Below, piece after piece: positions 50,230-62,318 of a stretch of DNA of 64,000 nt. How positions within the stretch are numbered: the first letter of the stretch is position 1; the number at the start of each line of letters is the position of its first letter. The DNA comes from Anadara kagoshimensis. Its lineage: Eukaryota > Mollusca > Bivalvia > Arcoida > Arcidae. Made by a program: the position numbers and the translations under genes. Below the pieces are notes generated by a model. That model saw only the letters and a program-made list of their open reading frames with translations, did no database searches and was not told the origin of the DNA. The stretch is from NCBI GenBank assembly GCA_021292105.1, contig JACFYK010000021.1:1-64000 (forward strand), in the 5' to 3' direction.

Positions 50230-51318
50230 CTATATGCTCCGCAGTGGGGGCCATCTCAAAGCACCTGAATTCTCAAAAGCATTGAGTATAACATTTCTTA
50301 ATTTTTCTGCAACATCTGTCAGAGTGTCCCTCCTTCCAAGAATAAATGCACTCTGCACTGCTTTCTCCAACTTCATACTTGAACTGTAAATGAGCTGTGA
50401 TTTATACTGTCCTTTTTGCTCTATCTGACAGAAGGTGATCTGCTCACCATAGGTACTCTGAAGTTTTGCTTTCAACTTCTCACCCCTATACTCTGCATTT
50501 GGGAAATTTGTCTCATCTAACGCCGTAGTATACATTTTCAATAATTCTACAAGCTTAAGAACACCATTGTTGTCAATTACTTCTATAGAGACTCTGTCGC
50601 ACACCTGACGGAATGCTCTTTCATGTGCTTCTTCTAGTTCTTCTTTATGCAATTTCGCTTCACTGTCTGTACTTCTCCAGTAATCAGGATCTTGTAAATA
50701 CTTCTTTTTACAACTTGAATGGAAGTGTGCTTCTGCTGCGAACAAGTCATAACCTCTTATTCGCACCAACAGCTTTTCGTCTTTCTTCTTTTCTGCACAT
50801 TCCACCACAGTTTTCCATGCATCCGTCACAAATTTTGATGGTGTTTGCGTTGTCCAACCTGCAGACTTTTTAATGGCAATCTTTCCTTCTTTATTGCAAA
50901 AAATGCAATCTTTTGCAAACAATGTTATTTTATCTACACTCGATCGTCTACGGTTTATTTTTGCAGTTGGTGGTCCATCACTATGCCCTGGTGTCTGCAA
51001 TCTATCCAGGTGGTTGATAAAATGCTGGTAACAGTCGCGGTGGTAACCGTATCCTTCATCCACCTGATTGGGTATCTGTTCGCAGACAGAGTCCATTCTA
51101 TGTTTGGAACCAATTGGATCTGACTGTCTTCTATCACGAATATTGTGGATATCTAGCAGCCTTTCCGTTGGGTTTTCAAGACCCAATAAAAGGACAAAAG
51201 TGTCACATTTGGAACTGTCATAGTGCAGAAAACAAATCTGTTGTCTCTTGGGGCTTGACGGGCTGGATCCCTCTTCTTTGGGTTTCTTTGGTCTGCCCCT
51301 ACTTCGTTTTCGCTCCAT
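50230..51318 (-). CDS. AT-hook/zinc-ribbon-like transposon protein, right-arm copy (probably 3'-truncated)
   Basis: 362 codons on the minus strand, mirror image of the left-arm gene and one residue different in the shared part (Lys for Gln in LHKEELEE). It shows the same AT-hook at residues 7-12 and the same Cys/His pairs. Unlike the left copy it keeps a central segment (from MYTTALDETNFPN to TLTDVAEKL), then NVILNAFENSGALRWPP and a short LRSI ending. A one-base shift just after RWPP would extend the reading frame through the palindrome's centre, so I suspect a frameshifted fragment of a longer protein. No transposase or recombinase catalytic motif is visible. Role in mobilisation unknown. 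Confidence 0.75.
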   Translation of the reverse strand: MERKRSRGRPKKPKEEGSSPSSPKRQQICFLHYDSSKCDTFVLLLGLENPTERLLDIHNIRDRRQSDPIGSKHRMDSVCEQIPNQVDEGYGYHRDCYQHFINHLDRLQTPGHSDGPPTAKINRRRSSVDKITLFAKDCIFCNKEGKIAIKKSAGWTTQTPSKFVTDAWKTVVECAEKKKDEKLLVRIRGYDLFAAEAHFHSSCKKKYLQDPDYWRSTDSEAKLHKEELEEAHERAFRQVCDRVSIEVIDNNGVLKLVELLKMYTTALDETNFPNAEYRGEKLKAKLQSTYGEQITFCQIEQKGQYKSQLIYSSSMKLEKAVQSAFILGRRDTLTDVAEKLRNVILNAFENSGALRWPPLRSI

Positions 51319-52611
51319 GATGCTTAGTTACACAGGTTCCTATAAAATACAAAAAGAAGAAATTTTGAGACATGGAGATTGGAAGGAAGAAATAAAGGAA
51401 GTTTAGGTCTTAATACAAATGATCTAGGCACTGTGTTACAAAAATGACGTTTGTTTTATTTTACACCTAATTTGGACAAAACTTACATTCTTATGCATAT
51501 TAATTGATATGCAAATCACCTAATTAACATACTTATACTTAAGTTAAGTGCAGTGCCTCTTGTCCAGTTTCGTACCATGCTTGCTATTGTATCTTTAGAA
51601 TTGTCAGAGATATGACTAATTTACTTCCACTACTCACTGTTACTTAACATATTGGTTGCTATAGAAACAGTATTATTGAAATTTATCTCAAATTTACGTC
51701 ACTTTGAGGCATATAATTAGCTTAATCATCATATTCCTATCTCAGTGAGGATACTGAAGCATATTTGTCTACAATATAAACCTACTTGTCATTGCAACAG
51801 GCTTCAGAAATGATTGTAATTGGATTTTGTAAAAAAAATTGGACCACAAAATAACATTCTAACGAATATGCATAAATATGCAAATGAGCTAATTAGCATA
51901 CTGATACAGTATAATAAAGGCCAATGCATCTGCTCCATTTTGGTACCAAGTTTGTCAATTTATCTTACGAAACGAGCAAGATGTGGCTGATTTAAAGTCT
52001 CTACCCACTACTATTTAAAAGAATAAAGGTTGCCATGGAAACGGTAATATTGTACATAGTGGGAATGAGTTAATTCATGGAAACAAAAAATCTTCTCATT
52101 CTGTAGACCCTAGGGAACAATTTGGCACCCATGAAAATTTGTCCTGGGGGGGGGTGCATGGTGGACCCCACTGGCCCCCGGCCTATAGTCGATAATTAAC
52201 GACGTTCAAAATTTTACATATTAATAACGTCATGTTATGGGTGAGTAACGTCCGTCAAAATAACGTTGTTATACACATACTCCACGACATTATATGTTAT
52301 TTCATTTCGTAATTTAAAACTTGTACATCTCAATAATACAATAGTTTGTACAATGCTCCATATGAGTCCAACATAAGGAAGAATTGAAACAATCGAGCAA
52401 ATTTCAGTGGTAGTTCTTAAGATTCTGTTGATTCATAAGTGTCTACTGAAAGTTATAAAAAATAGTTTATAAAAAACAGATTGTGAGGACGATAAGGCAG
52501 CAAAGAAGCTAGTTTTTTATGAAATGAATAAGTAATAACAGTAAATGATATTGAAATTGTCATTTATTAATGACGAATAAAAAACAATATTTAATATATG
52601 AATGATATATA

Positions 52612-52759
52612 GAGGATCTTGCATGAGCGTTTATGTAATATTGAATTTATTAAACGAGTTGAATAATTTTTTATGCAACGAGCCTTGGCGAGTTGCATAA
52701 AACATTATTCAACGAGTTTAATAAATTCAATATTGCATAAACACGAATGCAAGATTCTA
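52612..52759. mobile_element. 148-bp hairpin element
   Basis: AGGATCTTGCATGAGCG, TTTATGTAATATTGAATTTA and GTTGAATAATTTTTTATGCA at the left face nearly exact complements at the right, around a CCTTGG loop. Arms of about 70 bp; no ORF. Same architecture as 44908-45083 but unrelated sequence. Confidence 0.8.
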
Positions 52760-53170
52760 TTTATTATATAATCCCATAAAAACTGTTTTTTCGTAGATTT
52801 AAAACTTCTCTTCTCATTATAAAGAAAACAGCTGATTGACCGAAACACAACAAGTTCACGTAAATGTGTACATGCGCCAAAATTAATCCTGCTAAAATAT
52901 TAAAAGTAAACAATAGTCTGTCCACAGGATACAAAAACAAAACAAACATTTTTAATTTAAATACAATGTATCTTCTTTTTAGAAGAAAAGTACAAAAGTA
53001 TCAACTTAAATTAGAATCAACAAACAGTGTCAAATGAAACAAACTGTGGATCAAGTCAATTGTGTGACGTCACTCTGAAATGACTTTATGCTTTATGACG
53101 TCACACTCATTCAATACGATTTTTATTGTATGACCGTATTACATGGATTATTGAGTAGATTATATAATAA

Positions 53171-54143
53171 AAGCAGTTATACCATGAAATGCAAAAAACA
53201 TATATACATTATGCAAAATTACCTAATTGAAAATACGTGTAATAAAAATAATCAAAAAGGTGGCGTAAATTTGGATGGCTCGTCTGTGGCAATTTTTGTG
53301 TACGCCACCTTTTTGATGTAATGTATTTTAATGTATTATCAAGTTTATTACATATGCTTTATAATATGTAATTTTATTTTTATTCTTCTATATGTGTGGC
53401 AGTATTAATGTTGTTCCCGCGTTTTATTAAATAGCGGGAAAATAATGTATGTTAAGGCAAGGGTTATACGTATATATAAGGCGTGATTATGTTGTAGACC
53501 AATGAGTGTACGTGTTTTTGAACACGTGGTTGGTTGTCGGGTACATGTATCTCACTTTCTAGCCGTCCGTTACCGGGGATAGACTTACTTTAAGTTTTTA
53601 TTAGCTTTCTATTAATGCTACATTATAATAGTAGTTATTTTCTGTCACGGTTTTCCAGAGTATTTTTCTGCTTACATTTGCAGTTTATCTCTGGTTTTTT
53701 ATTAAGGCAGTTTGTGTTATTTAATTTATGGATTAGTGTTTTGCATTTTGTGTGTGTTTTTGTAACTTTTACACAATTATGAAATTGTCATATAGGACAT
53801 AGATTATTATTTCTACTGTTTTTTAATAAATCCGCGGTCTATCCACAACGACGGGCTATCGGCAAATAAGTATTTATTTTGTGTACGCCACCTTTTTGAT
53901 GTAATGTATTTTAATTAATTATCAAGTTTATTACATATGCTTTATAATATGTAATTTTATTTTTATTACACGTATTTTCAATTTTTGTGTACGCCACCTT
54001 TTTGATGTAATGTATTTCAATGTATTATCAAGTTTATTACATATGCTTTATCATATGTAATTTTATTTTTATTACACGTATTTTCAATTATGTAATTTTG
54101 CATAATGTATATATGTTTTTTGCATTTCATGGTATAACTGCTT
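53171..54143. mobile_element. Inverted-repeat element with internal tandem units and an inserted LTR-like segment
   Basis: AAGCAGTTATACCATGAAAT at 53171 faces its complement ending at 54143, with arms of roughly 80 bp continuing to TACGTGTAATAAAAATA. Between them a roughly 104-bp unit (TTTTTGTGTACGCCACCTTT, then TGATGTAATGTATTT and AATATGTAATTTTATTTTTATT) occurs at about 53292, 53876 and 53986. One inverted piece, AAAAAGGTGGCGTA, lies at 53255. Copies one and two are split by about 490 bases of unrelated sequence. Confidence 0.8.
53385..53873 (+). mobile_element. Possible solo LTR or other insertion
   Basis: The segment interrupts the tandem units described for 53171-54143. It contains TATATAAG at 53473, AATAAA at 53825 and a TGTGTGGCAG start near 53393, the order of signals found in an LTR (promoter, then polyadenylation). 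TATT on both sides may be a short target duplication. No primer-binding site or coding part can be seen, so LTR identity is a guess. Confidence 0.35.
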
Positions 54144-57100
54144 ATACCATTCATATATTAAATATTGTTTTTTGATTCGAACTTTGAGACCGCCCCTGGA
54201 TCACGTTGTTACTGTGTAATGGGATCTGTACAATCCAAGATTTGCATCTGCAGGGATATTATCCATGTGAGACGACAAATAAAACTATGTCACATAAGCA
54301 CCACTTCCAATGGTTGATCATCTGAAGACGTCCGTAATAAACTCATACCGAACAAGTTTGTAAACAAAGATGAACTAGATGAAGTGGTCATAACGCATTC
54401 CAATGTCGTGACGTCACAACTCCAAAATAACATTTTCTCCGATAAATCGTAAATCCATCAAAACGAAAAGTAAATGGAGCTGTGAAATTTAACATCTTCC
54501 TGGAGAAAGTTCTGAACTCACCAATACAATAATGCAAAACGTGAAACGGGAATTAAAAACTATGTATATTTGGCCTAAAAAGCTAACTGCAAAAACTGTG
54601 ATGATCTTGGTCAAAAAGGTTGTAAACCAGGGGTCATATAACAATATTATTTTGTAAAATACGAGACCACCTACAACCTCAATCCCAGGTACCGCCTCGA
54701 AATCAGTTTACATAAATCTTATTATTGAGAATAATATTTATAAAGTTTTATTCCTCAACATTTAGTATTGGCAAGTGAAATCTTTCTATGAACCCCTTAC
54801 AAACTGTTAAACATATCTGAAATGGAACTGTTGTCAAAGGTTAGTCCAATAGGTCAAGTTTCCCTCGTATAACAATCTGGTAGTATATCTTCCTTCATTA
54901 CTTTGATGTTGTCTTTAACTTGTACAATATCGAAAGAATAAAAAATTGAGATAGACATTTCGTCTATTTTACTTTAAAACCAATTCCAATCTCTATCCTT
55001 ATCCAAACCCAGCTAGGTTTTTCCACGTGGTTACTACAACTTGACCATCTCTCTCTCTCTCTCTCTCTCAGCTGTGGCAAAGTTTTGTTCACAAAAACGT
55101 CCATACACTCATTGCTTCCGAATCACATAAGTTTTGATTAAGCAAATAAAAGAAAGATTATTGACGTTGTAGTTTTGGAAGTATTTTTGAAACTGGATTA
55201 ATATATCACCTTAGCTCAGAAATAAAAGTAACGAGTTAAGAAAAAAGAAAACAATCACCTTGTGTGTCTGAGTATTTACATTAATACTGTAAACCAATTT
55301 ATTTAACGTGCAAGTTAAAAATCACGAAAATTTATCGCCGCGAAATCAACATATACAAGACACACGTGTAATATAAGCTGAAAAATTCGGGTGTACCATA
55401 AAACGGGAAAGTAATTATATGGCAAAGTACCCAAATAAATAAAAATATGTAAATTATTAATGCTTATTTCCTTTAAATATCATTAACAAAAACTTCCAAA
55501 CATATTAGAACACTAAATATCTGTGTAAGACAGGAGAGGGGCAATACAGCACCAAACTGAGAATCTAACACAAGACTTTTCCACTACTATAGTTATCGAT
55601 CGCGGTTTATCATATTACCCCCTTCCCCTTTATTCAACTACATTGTATCGAAAGTTAATCTGTTAATCTGTTAGTTGGCAATTTAAATGGTGGATCGAGC
55701 CCTGAAATGTAACAGGAACGGAAAATGCAACAAAAAAAATTGGTTCTAAAACATACTCCGAAACCTTTCGAAAACTTGGTTTGTTTTATTTTATTTTAGC
55801 TTAGCTGTGGATTAACACCTTTAGACATTACTTCAATATTCCATAGCACAAAATTCTATATATATATATATTAGTTGTTTAATGTGCAATTTTAGTGTTC
55901 AATCATGAATTTTATTCTTTCCTGATCATTTTCAACTTTGAGGGTTAATTTGAGGTTGAATGTTACAAAAATGAAAGTGTAAATAAGATTTACATAAAAA
56001 ACTTATTTCTAACTCCGCATCAATTTAGTTTATTTTATATAGTTTTAATTTTAATACTAATTTTATCAGTCTAAAAAATGGTTTTTATCATAATGATCAA
56101 TGAAAAAATGCACAAGTCATGAGTTATCAGTGATAACTTGTTAAATCCATCATGGACTAAAACAAAATCAAAAGGAATAATATAACATACCAGAAGTGAA
56201 ATAAGGAGTTGTTGCTGAATAAGAGAAAGATTATTATGGTTTAAACATTGCATGTGCCAACTGACCATGCACCTAGTTGCAGGACTTCTGTCCAAATTTC
56301 ACAAAAGTGAAAACATTTTCATTTTGAAATAATCAGTATGGGGAATCTTTCTCTGTTTCCATACTTGTTCATCAACTGAATTAAATGACGATTATGACGG
56401 GCTATGTTAGCTTAAATTTGAGATACTCTGGCTTTTAAGTCACATCAGATGTGGGACACATGTATTATTATTGTAGGTATGGTATGACTATGTGTTTGTA
56501 GCTCACATCTAAACACATCTGTCAAACTACATTTAATCACTTGGCTCAGTTGTGGTGTTGAAATCAGATTATAATGGACAATTTGCAATGTTTTAAACCT
56601 ATATTTATGGTTTAAGTTAAATTATAGTTTCATTTCATTATTTAGCAATTTCAATTATTACATTAGCAAAAAGATGCTTCTCCTCTAAAGTTTTAGAGCA
56701 AAAAAGTATAGCTGCCATGTGCTACTAAAATTATATAATTCAAATGTACTGACTTTAAATGCATTATTTTAATGAAAATTCAAAATCACTTTAATCAGCA
56801 CATGACGATTTCATAAAAATCCAATAGTAGCACATGCCAGAGCTAATTACAATAAAAATAACAATAATGGAATCGCATGTGTCATTCTGTGTTTATAGGG
56901 TAGCTTAGATCATAGATGCATTCACACTGTATGAGTCTAGTTTATATGCAAATTTTTAATTTGTATTGGATTTCAAATGGATTTTTTTCTGTTAAAATTT
57001 GATTAAACAATTAAATGGGACTGTATAATAAACCACGAGTTCATGCTTTGTACCAAAGTAAGGAAGCCGGGGTGTTTATTAGTGCCAATCTTGTGATAAA

Positions 57101-58265
57101 ATTCAAAATGTACATATTTATGAATTTCAGCTAAATCTAAGTTGTGAAAGATGTCCCTCATCTAAGGAATATTTTATGTAAAAATCCACACTCCTGGTCA
57201 AATATTTGGAGTAAACCCATTCCCTATGTATTTAAAATGACAAAAAAATAAGACAGTTGAATGTTATTTAGCAGCCAAATAAATTGAAGGCCTACAAAAC
57301 CTACAGGCCAATGTGTCCTGAGTACATGCAGGCCAGTGTATTGGTATCCATGCAAACTTATATATTCAGTGGTACCAAATCAATCCTGCATGTTATGTGG
57401 TGTTAAAAACCATGACTGCCATGTCAAAATACAAAAGGATTATTCGGGAATGCAAAAAATAACTTTGAGGCGGTGACGGCACTTTTCTAAGATGGCTGCC
57501 TGAAAGTAGACCCAAATTTTCGGCAAAATCGGCTTAAAGTTTAAGAAAATTACTATTTAAATGGTGAAACTTACTTTATTTCAGCAAATAAATCCAAACA
57601 GCGTCTCTCAATTATCAAATTCACAAATCGTGTCGATTTTTTCGACTTTAAAACTTAAATTTTTAGAAAATTTAACGGTCGAATTATACATCAAAATAAA
57701 TACGGGAAAAGGTTCTCTCCATTCATATTAAAACATCTTTGGTGCATGAGCAAATGATTGCGACTGCAGAAATATTGTATAATGAATAGGCGGAATAACT
57801 CTTCCAGGTAAATTTCACAAACCTCGTTACCAAGAGCTATATCGATAACTGACCACTGGGTAAATGACAACGTGACATGGTCATTATGAGATTAAAATGG
57901 ACTGGTGACGGTAAAAATGATTCTAAGAGATATTCCAAGCAAAACAGTAAATTAATTTAAATGTTTACATGAAGAGGAAAATATACAAGTTGAGAGAAAG
58001 AAAAAGTAGATGATTGTTTAGAAGTAGAAGATATACTGTTTGTTAGGAAAAAAACAATGGGATATATATTAAACGTTTATCCTTTTAATTTACACAAAAA
58101 GTAACTTGGTCCAGTCATGAATCAAATTGTATGGGTGCGCAATACAAATATAAGTAAAAATGCTAATACACATTTTAATAGATGTGATTATTCATGATAC
58201 ACTGCACCCACCTATCCCAATGCTAATGTTCAACTATCTTATCAAATTCATTTAACACATATTAA
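54144..58265. other. 4.1 kb without a supported gene; (CT)n at 55049-55069
   Basis: AT-rich DNA with one CT microsatellite, a TA run at 55858-55871 and a CCGCCCCTGGATC patch near 54193. AAGATGGCTGCC near 57490 resembles a YY1-type promoter element, but no exon can be shown next to it. No frame exceeds 74 codons. Confidence 0.5.
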
Positions 58266-58330
58266 TTGGTAAATGCAAAATAAATAAATAAATAATAAAT
58301 AAATAAATAATAAATAAATAAATAAATAAA
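58266..58330. repeat. (AAAT)n microsatellite
   Basis: About 14 AAAT units with two AAT irregularities. Confidence 0.92.
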
Positions 58331-59372
58331 ATTTTAAATAATATTTTGGCCCATTATTAGAAAAAAGTATGTATTATTTATATCAATAGAATACATGTTT
58401 GCATCAGAAAATTTCTCATTTTGCAATAAAACAAATATGTATAAAATTACTTTTACAAAGTTCACATAATCCATGATGTCTTGATTTTTTTTGGTATAAT
58501 CTTCCCACGGCAAACTTCAATAGGTAGTTTCTGATTCTATAAATTCACAATAAATTAATATTGCTTAAAGTGGAATCTCACATACCAGTAATTAAAAGAT
58601 TATCAATAAACATCCTGTTTATTTGTAGACCTTTATCACCTGTAATCAAAAGAACTTACCGTCCACAGGTCCAATTTGCAAAAATGATTGACACGTGTGT
58701 GTATAAATCATTAGATATGAAGTCTCTATGATACCCGGTAAATGTTATTTCTGTAATTTTGAAAAGATATATTTTGTCACAATACAATTTTCAGTAACTT
58801 TTTATGTCAAGAACTTTTCATAAAATAATCATTTTTCAATTTTCAAAAGTATTTTTAAGGAAAAGTCAATTTTAAATTTTATTAGATTTTATTTTATATT
58901 CGGAAAGAAAAGATTATTTATTTTAAGTTATTCATAGTGTTTACAAGTATTTTATGTATGTCCCATTTACATAACTTTTAATTCTCTTATTTTTCTAGCA
59001 TTGCGGGACGTATGGATTTTTTTTACACAATTCATTGTTTTTTAAGCGTCCGATTCTCAAGTTATGTCAGGTGTGACAACTCTGCCATTGTCAGGTACTG
59101 GTGAGCCTATTGTTATTCACCAGGTAATTAGTATATTATTATTGTTATAACACTGACAGGTGTGTTGGTCAGTTTGGACAAGTTTTCGCTAATGAGATAT
59201 TTAGGCCCTTTCACTTTTTTTATTTTTATTCGTTCGCTTGAAAAAGTATATTTTCAACACCTTGTTAGAAATTCATACGCTTCTTAACCAGTAGTAAATT
59301 TAATTGGCTGAAATGACGAAATCCTGAAACAAGTCCCAAAATTGTGGAACTAGGTTTTTGGAGTGGTTAGCG
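58331..59372. other. No feature seen
   Basis: AT-rich; no ORF, exon or repeat I can support. Confidence 0.45.
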
Positions 59373-60270
59373 TCACTTTGTATTGCGCTGCCACCAAATA
59401 AAGTTAGAAAACCTAATTCCAGATTTTCAATTATTTATTGAAATATTCTATTGTTTCAGGTTAGCTTAAAATTCATTTATTTTATTTATAACATTTGGTA
59501 AAGTTTAAGTAATTTTATTTTTGTTTATTTTTGAAGTAAATTCATAGAGTAACCTAAAATTCAATAATGAAGTAATTTGAGTCTTTCAGTCAATATCTAT
59601 AATTTCACTTTTATAAGTTTATAAGATTTTGAGAACTTATTTTCATAAATTAGTTTGGCGCTTGTCCAGTGAGCTGAGAGTTATTAGTATTAATTTTTGT
59701 ATTAGTTATTTTATGAACTATTTTGTGGAGTGTGCATGAGAGTATATCAAAATCTGGTATATATTGTTAAATTATGGACTTTCAAGTTTTAATTGTTTCC
59801 CCAAGTTTTTATTGTTTTATTGTCTCATTCCATTAGTATTAAATTGTTATAAAGTTCAATGAACAAGGGAGACAATCCATTTTAATCTAGAGTTTATAAA
59901 GTATTTGTTTATTTTAGCTTAAATGGAATACCTTTTTCATTTTGGATTTATAAAAAAAAGGTATAATTTATTTCAAATTCAGTTCATTTCATTTAAATTT
60001 CAATAATCTTATAGTACATTTTTATTTAATTATTATTCGACCATTGCTAATTTCCCCAAAGTCAAATTTGTTATATTTTTATTATACTAGAGTTATTCCC
60101 CTTTCTAAGGTTTTTGTTCAACCTTAAGGCAAGTCTATTAAGAGTGTATGGAATAAGAGAAAGTTGTAATACTTTGTAAATATCACTTTGTATTGCGCTG
60201 CCACCAAATAAAGTTAGAAAACCTAATTCCAGATTTTCAATTATTTATTGAAATATTCCATTGTTTCAGG
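59373..60270. repeat. 88-bp direct repeats 810 bp apart
   Basis: CACTTTGTATTGCGCTGCC, then ACCAAATAAAGTTAGAAAAC and AAATATTCTATTGTTTCAGG, occurs at 59373-59460 and again at 60183-60270 with a single base difference seen. Both copies end in TTGTTTCAG/G, a good splice-acceptor shape. The 722 bases between them are AT-rich and lack an ORF. It could be a small element with terminal direct repeats or a recent segmental duplication. Confidence 0.85.
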
Positions 60271-61975
60271 CCACATCAGGACTTAGAGTCACCAGGCCCC
60301 ATTTAGGCAGGCAATTTAGCTCAAAGTAGACTAAATTTTTAATACCGCAACTTCGCTATAAGTGAGATAATCATCCCGACCAAAAGCGAGTTGCGACAAC
60401 TTGACCAAATTAATAAGATTAATCCAACAAATTAATCAGATTAATTTGGATGGATATACTACTGATGGACCGACTTACTGGCCTAATAAAATTAATTTTG
60501 AAATTTTAAAATTATTAAAATATACTTTTTCTTATTTGTCTATATTAATCATTTATAATTATTTTTATTGTCTTAAGATATTATTTAACTTTCATTCTCC
60601 TCACATTTCTCGTTATATTTATATGAAAAAAATCTAGAACATTTATGAAGCTGACTGACAAATCTGTCTTTAAATTTTAAATTTTTAAAACTTTTAATAG
60701 TATATTCAAAGGTTGAGAATTACATGTATATCACCTTTTGTTTGGTTATTATTAATATAATTTTTTACCGTTTTTTACTTACGGGGAAGTCGGTGTAACG
60801 TGTCCTGGAATTGATGGGGAAAATAAAACAACATATCGCATGTTTTATACTTGTGCGGTGTCGGCCATATTGGATATTTCTTCACTAGATATTCACAAAT
60901 TCCCCTATTTTTAAATAAAATTGGAAGTAATTTGCCGTCAAAACCAACATTTGATTTTTATGTTTTTACCTTTCTCAAAGTGTGCTCTAACACTTTAGAT
61001 GTGGTCATTTTTGAAAAAAATCAAATTAGGGTGAAAAAACAGCCTATAACTAATGGTCTTTCGACACATTTTCCAAAAATTAAACAAGAATATTAAGAGA
61101 TAGTGCCGAAATAACTGCTATATTTATAACTTAAAATGGAAGTAATTTCCCGACGTCCTAAAATTTTACAAAAAATACTGAAATAAGCGAATTTAATAAG
61201 GAACTCAAATAGATGTGGTAATTTTTTGTATCGTTTTTGGTTTCTTTTTAACGAAACAAAAACTGTACACCTGTTCTTTTTCTATGTACCGATCGTAAGA
61301 CACTGAACTGTAGATCGTTACACAGGTGAAGTACGACAATGTACATAATAGTTGCCTATGACAGAGATGAAATTTAAAAAAAATTTCGATTTTAGGCAAG
61401 TGTCCTGCATTCAATCGGTATTTAAATGGTAAAATTGCCACCAAATTAGAGCAAATCTGCCTTTAATCAATTACAATTGTCCAGAAATTTTAATAAAATG
61501 CCATGTGTTTCAGTAAAAACAGTCGGTGAGACAAAAATTTCATTATTTCCACGCCTCGAGTGTATGCGGTTTTTGGCCATTTTTACCCCTTCTGCGCGTG
61601 CAAACTGGTTTAATGAATGAATGCGTGGGCCGGGTTGGCGTTTCCCCTGAAAACATGTTCATTTCCTTTATGTTGAAGGTGGATAGGTGTATTATGCGTA
61701 ATTAAATACGTATTAAATACCCTGGGAAACCAATTCTGAATGGACATAAGCTGGTTGTGACACTTTAATTATACCAAACCAATGCTTTCACCTACGAGTT
61801 TATCGAATCAGTGACCGGCAAAAAAGTCCACTCGAGCATGAAATCTTATCACTGAACATTTCAATTGAGTAACGGTTCTGTACGGACGCAGGAAAACGAG
61901 CGTACCCACGCCAAAACGTACCCTACCAAAACGTACCCATTTTTGGACGAAACTAGTGTGTTAAATAGATCTGCG

Positions 61976-61980
<5 letters not shown>
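60271..61980. other. No gene supported
   Basis: Frames of 78-81 codons (60401-60637, 60851-61096, 61205-61444) lack recognisable domains and follow AT-rich composition. The block at 61922-61975 is shared with 46293-46350 and is a dispersed-repeat fragment. Confidence 0.45.
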
Positions 61981-62030
<50 letters not shown>

Positions 62031-62225
62031 ATATATAACAATTTTCTGCATAAATTCCTTTCCATAAAACATATAGAGACAAACCAGCAAGGAATGGTGC
62101 ACAGTGTGTGTCAATTTGTTTATCGATTTCTTATTGGAATATAGTATCGAACACAACACACAACACGTATGTTTCTTATAAAAAGGAGGTATGCTGCTTG
62201 CTATGACAAAAGTATATTTATTTCA
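61981..62225 (+). repeat. Intronic duplication, copy 1, starting with (AT)n
   Basis: About 24 AT units, then GGATATATAACAATTTTCTG and about 190 bases nearly identical to 63549-63748, ending in GTATATTTATTTCA. Here the next bases are ATG, whereas copy 2 reads AGG at the same place, so copy 1 has no AG acceptor. Confidence 0.85.
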
Positions 62226-62318
62226 ATGTACGTGAACCCTCACTAGTGAAATGGCACCGATGTCCCAACTGCTTGATCAATTTCAAATTTTCAAAAAGCG
62301 AGTATTTTTATTTGTTAG

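Larger units (their letters stand above)
48505..52189. mobile_element. Gene-bearing palindromic transposable element with 5-bp target duplication
   Basis: The segment 48510-52184 is one giant inverted repeat. The left arm (48510-50207) and right arm (50255-52184) are nearly identical; I see only a few base differences. About 47 bases separate them. The direct repeat ATAGT sits at 48505-48509 and 52185-52189, as expected of a transposition footprint. The ends read AGGCCGGGGGCCAGTGGGG and its complement. Each arm holds the same gene, starting exactly 866 bases from its end. The left arm lacks about 229 bp that the right arm keeps (50304-50532). I cannot assign a superfamily. An assembly hairpin is the alternative, but the direct repeat and the one-sided deletion argue against it. 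Confidence 0.85.

Noticed and set aside
49571-51320. Antisense frames of 60-92 codons in the palindrome arms
   Set aside because: They are shadows of the arm gene and occur identically in both arms.
59373-60270. A small LTR element
   Set aside because: The repeats could be read as TG...CA, but there is no primer-binding site, no polypurine tract and no target duplication outside them.
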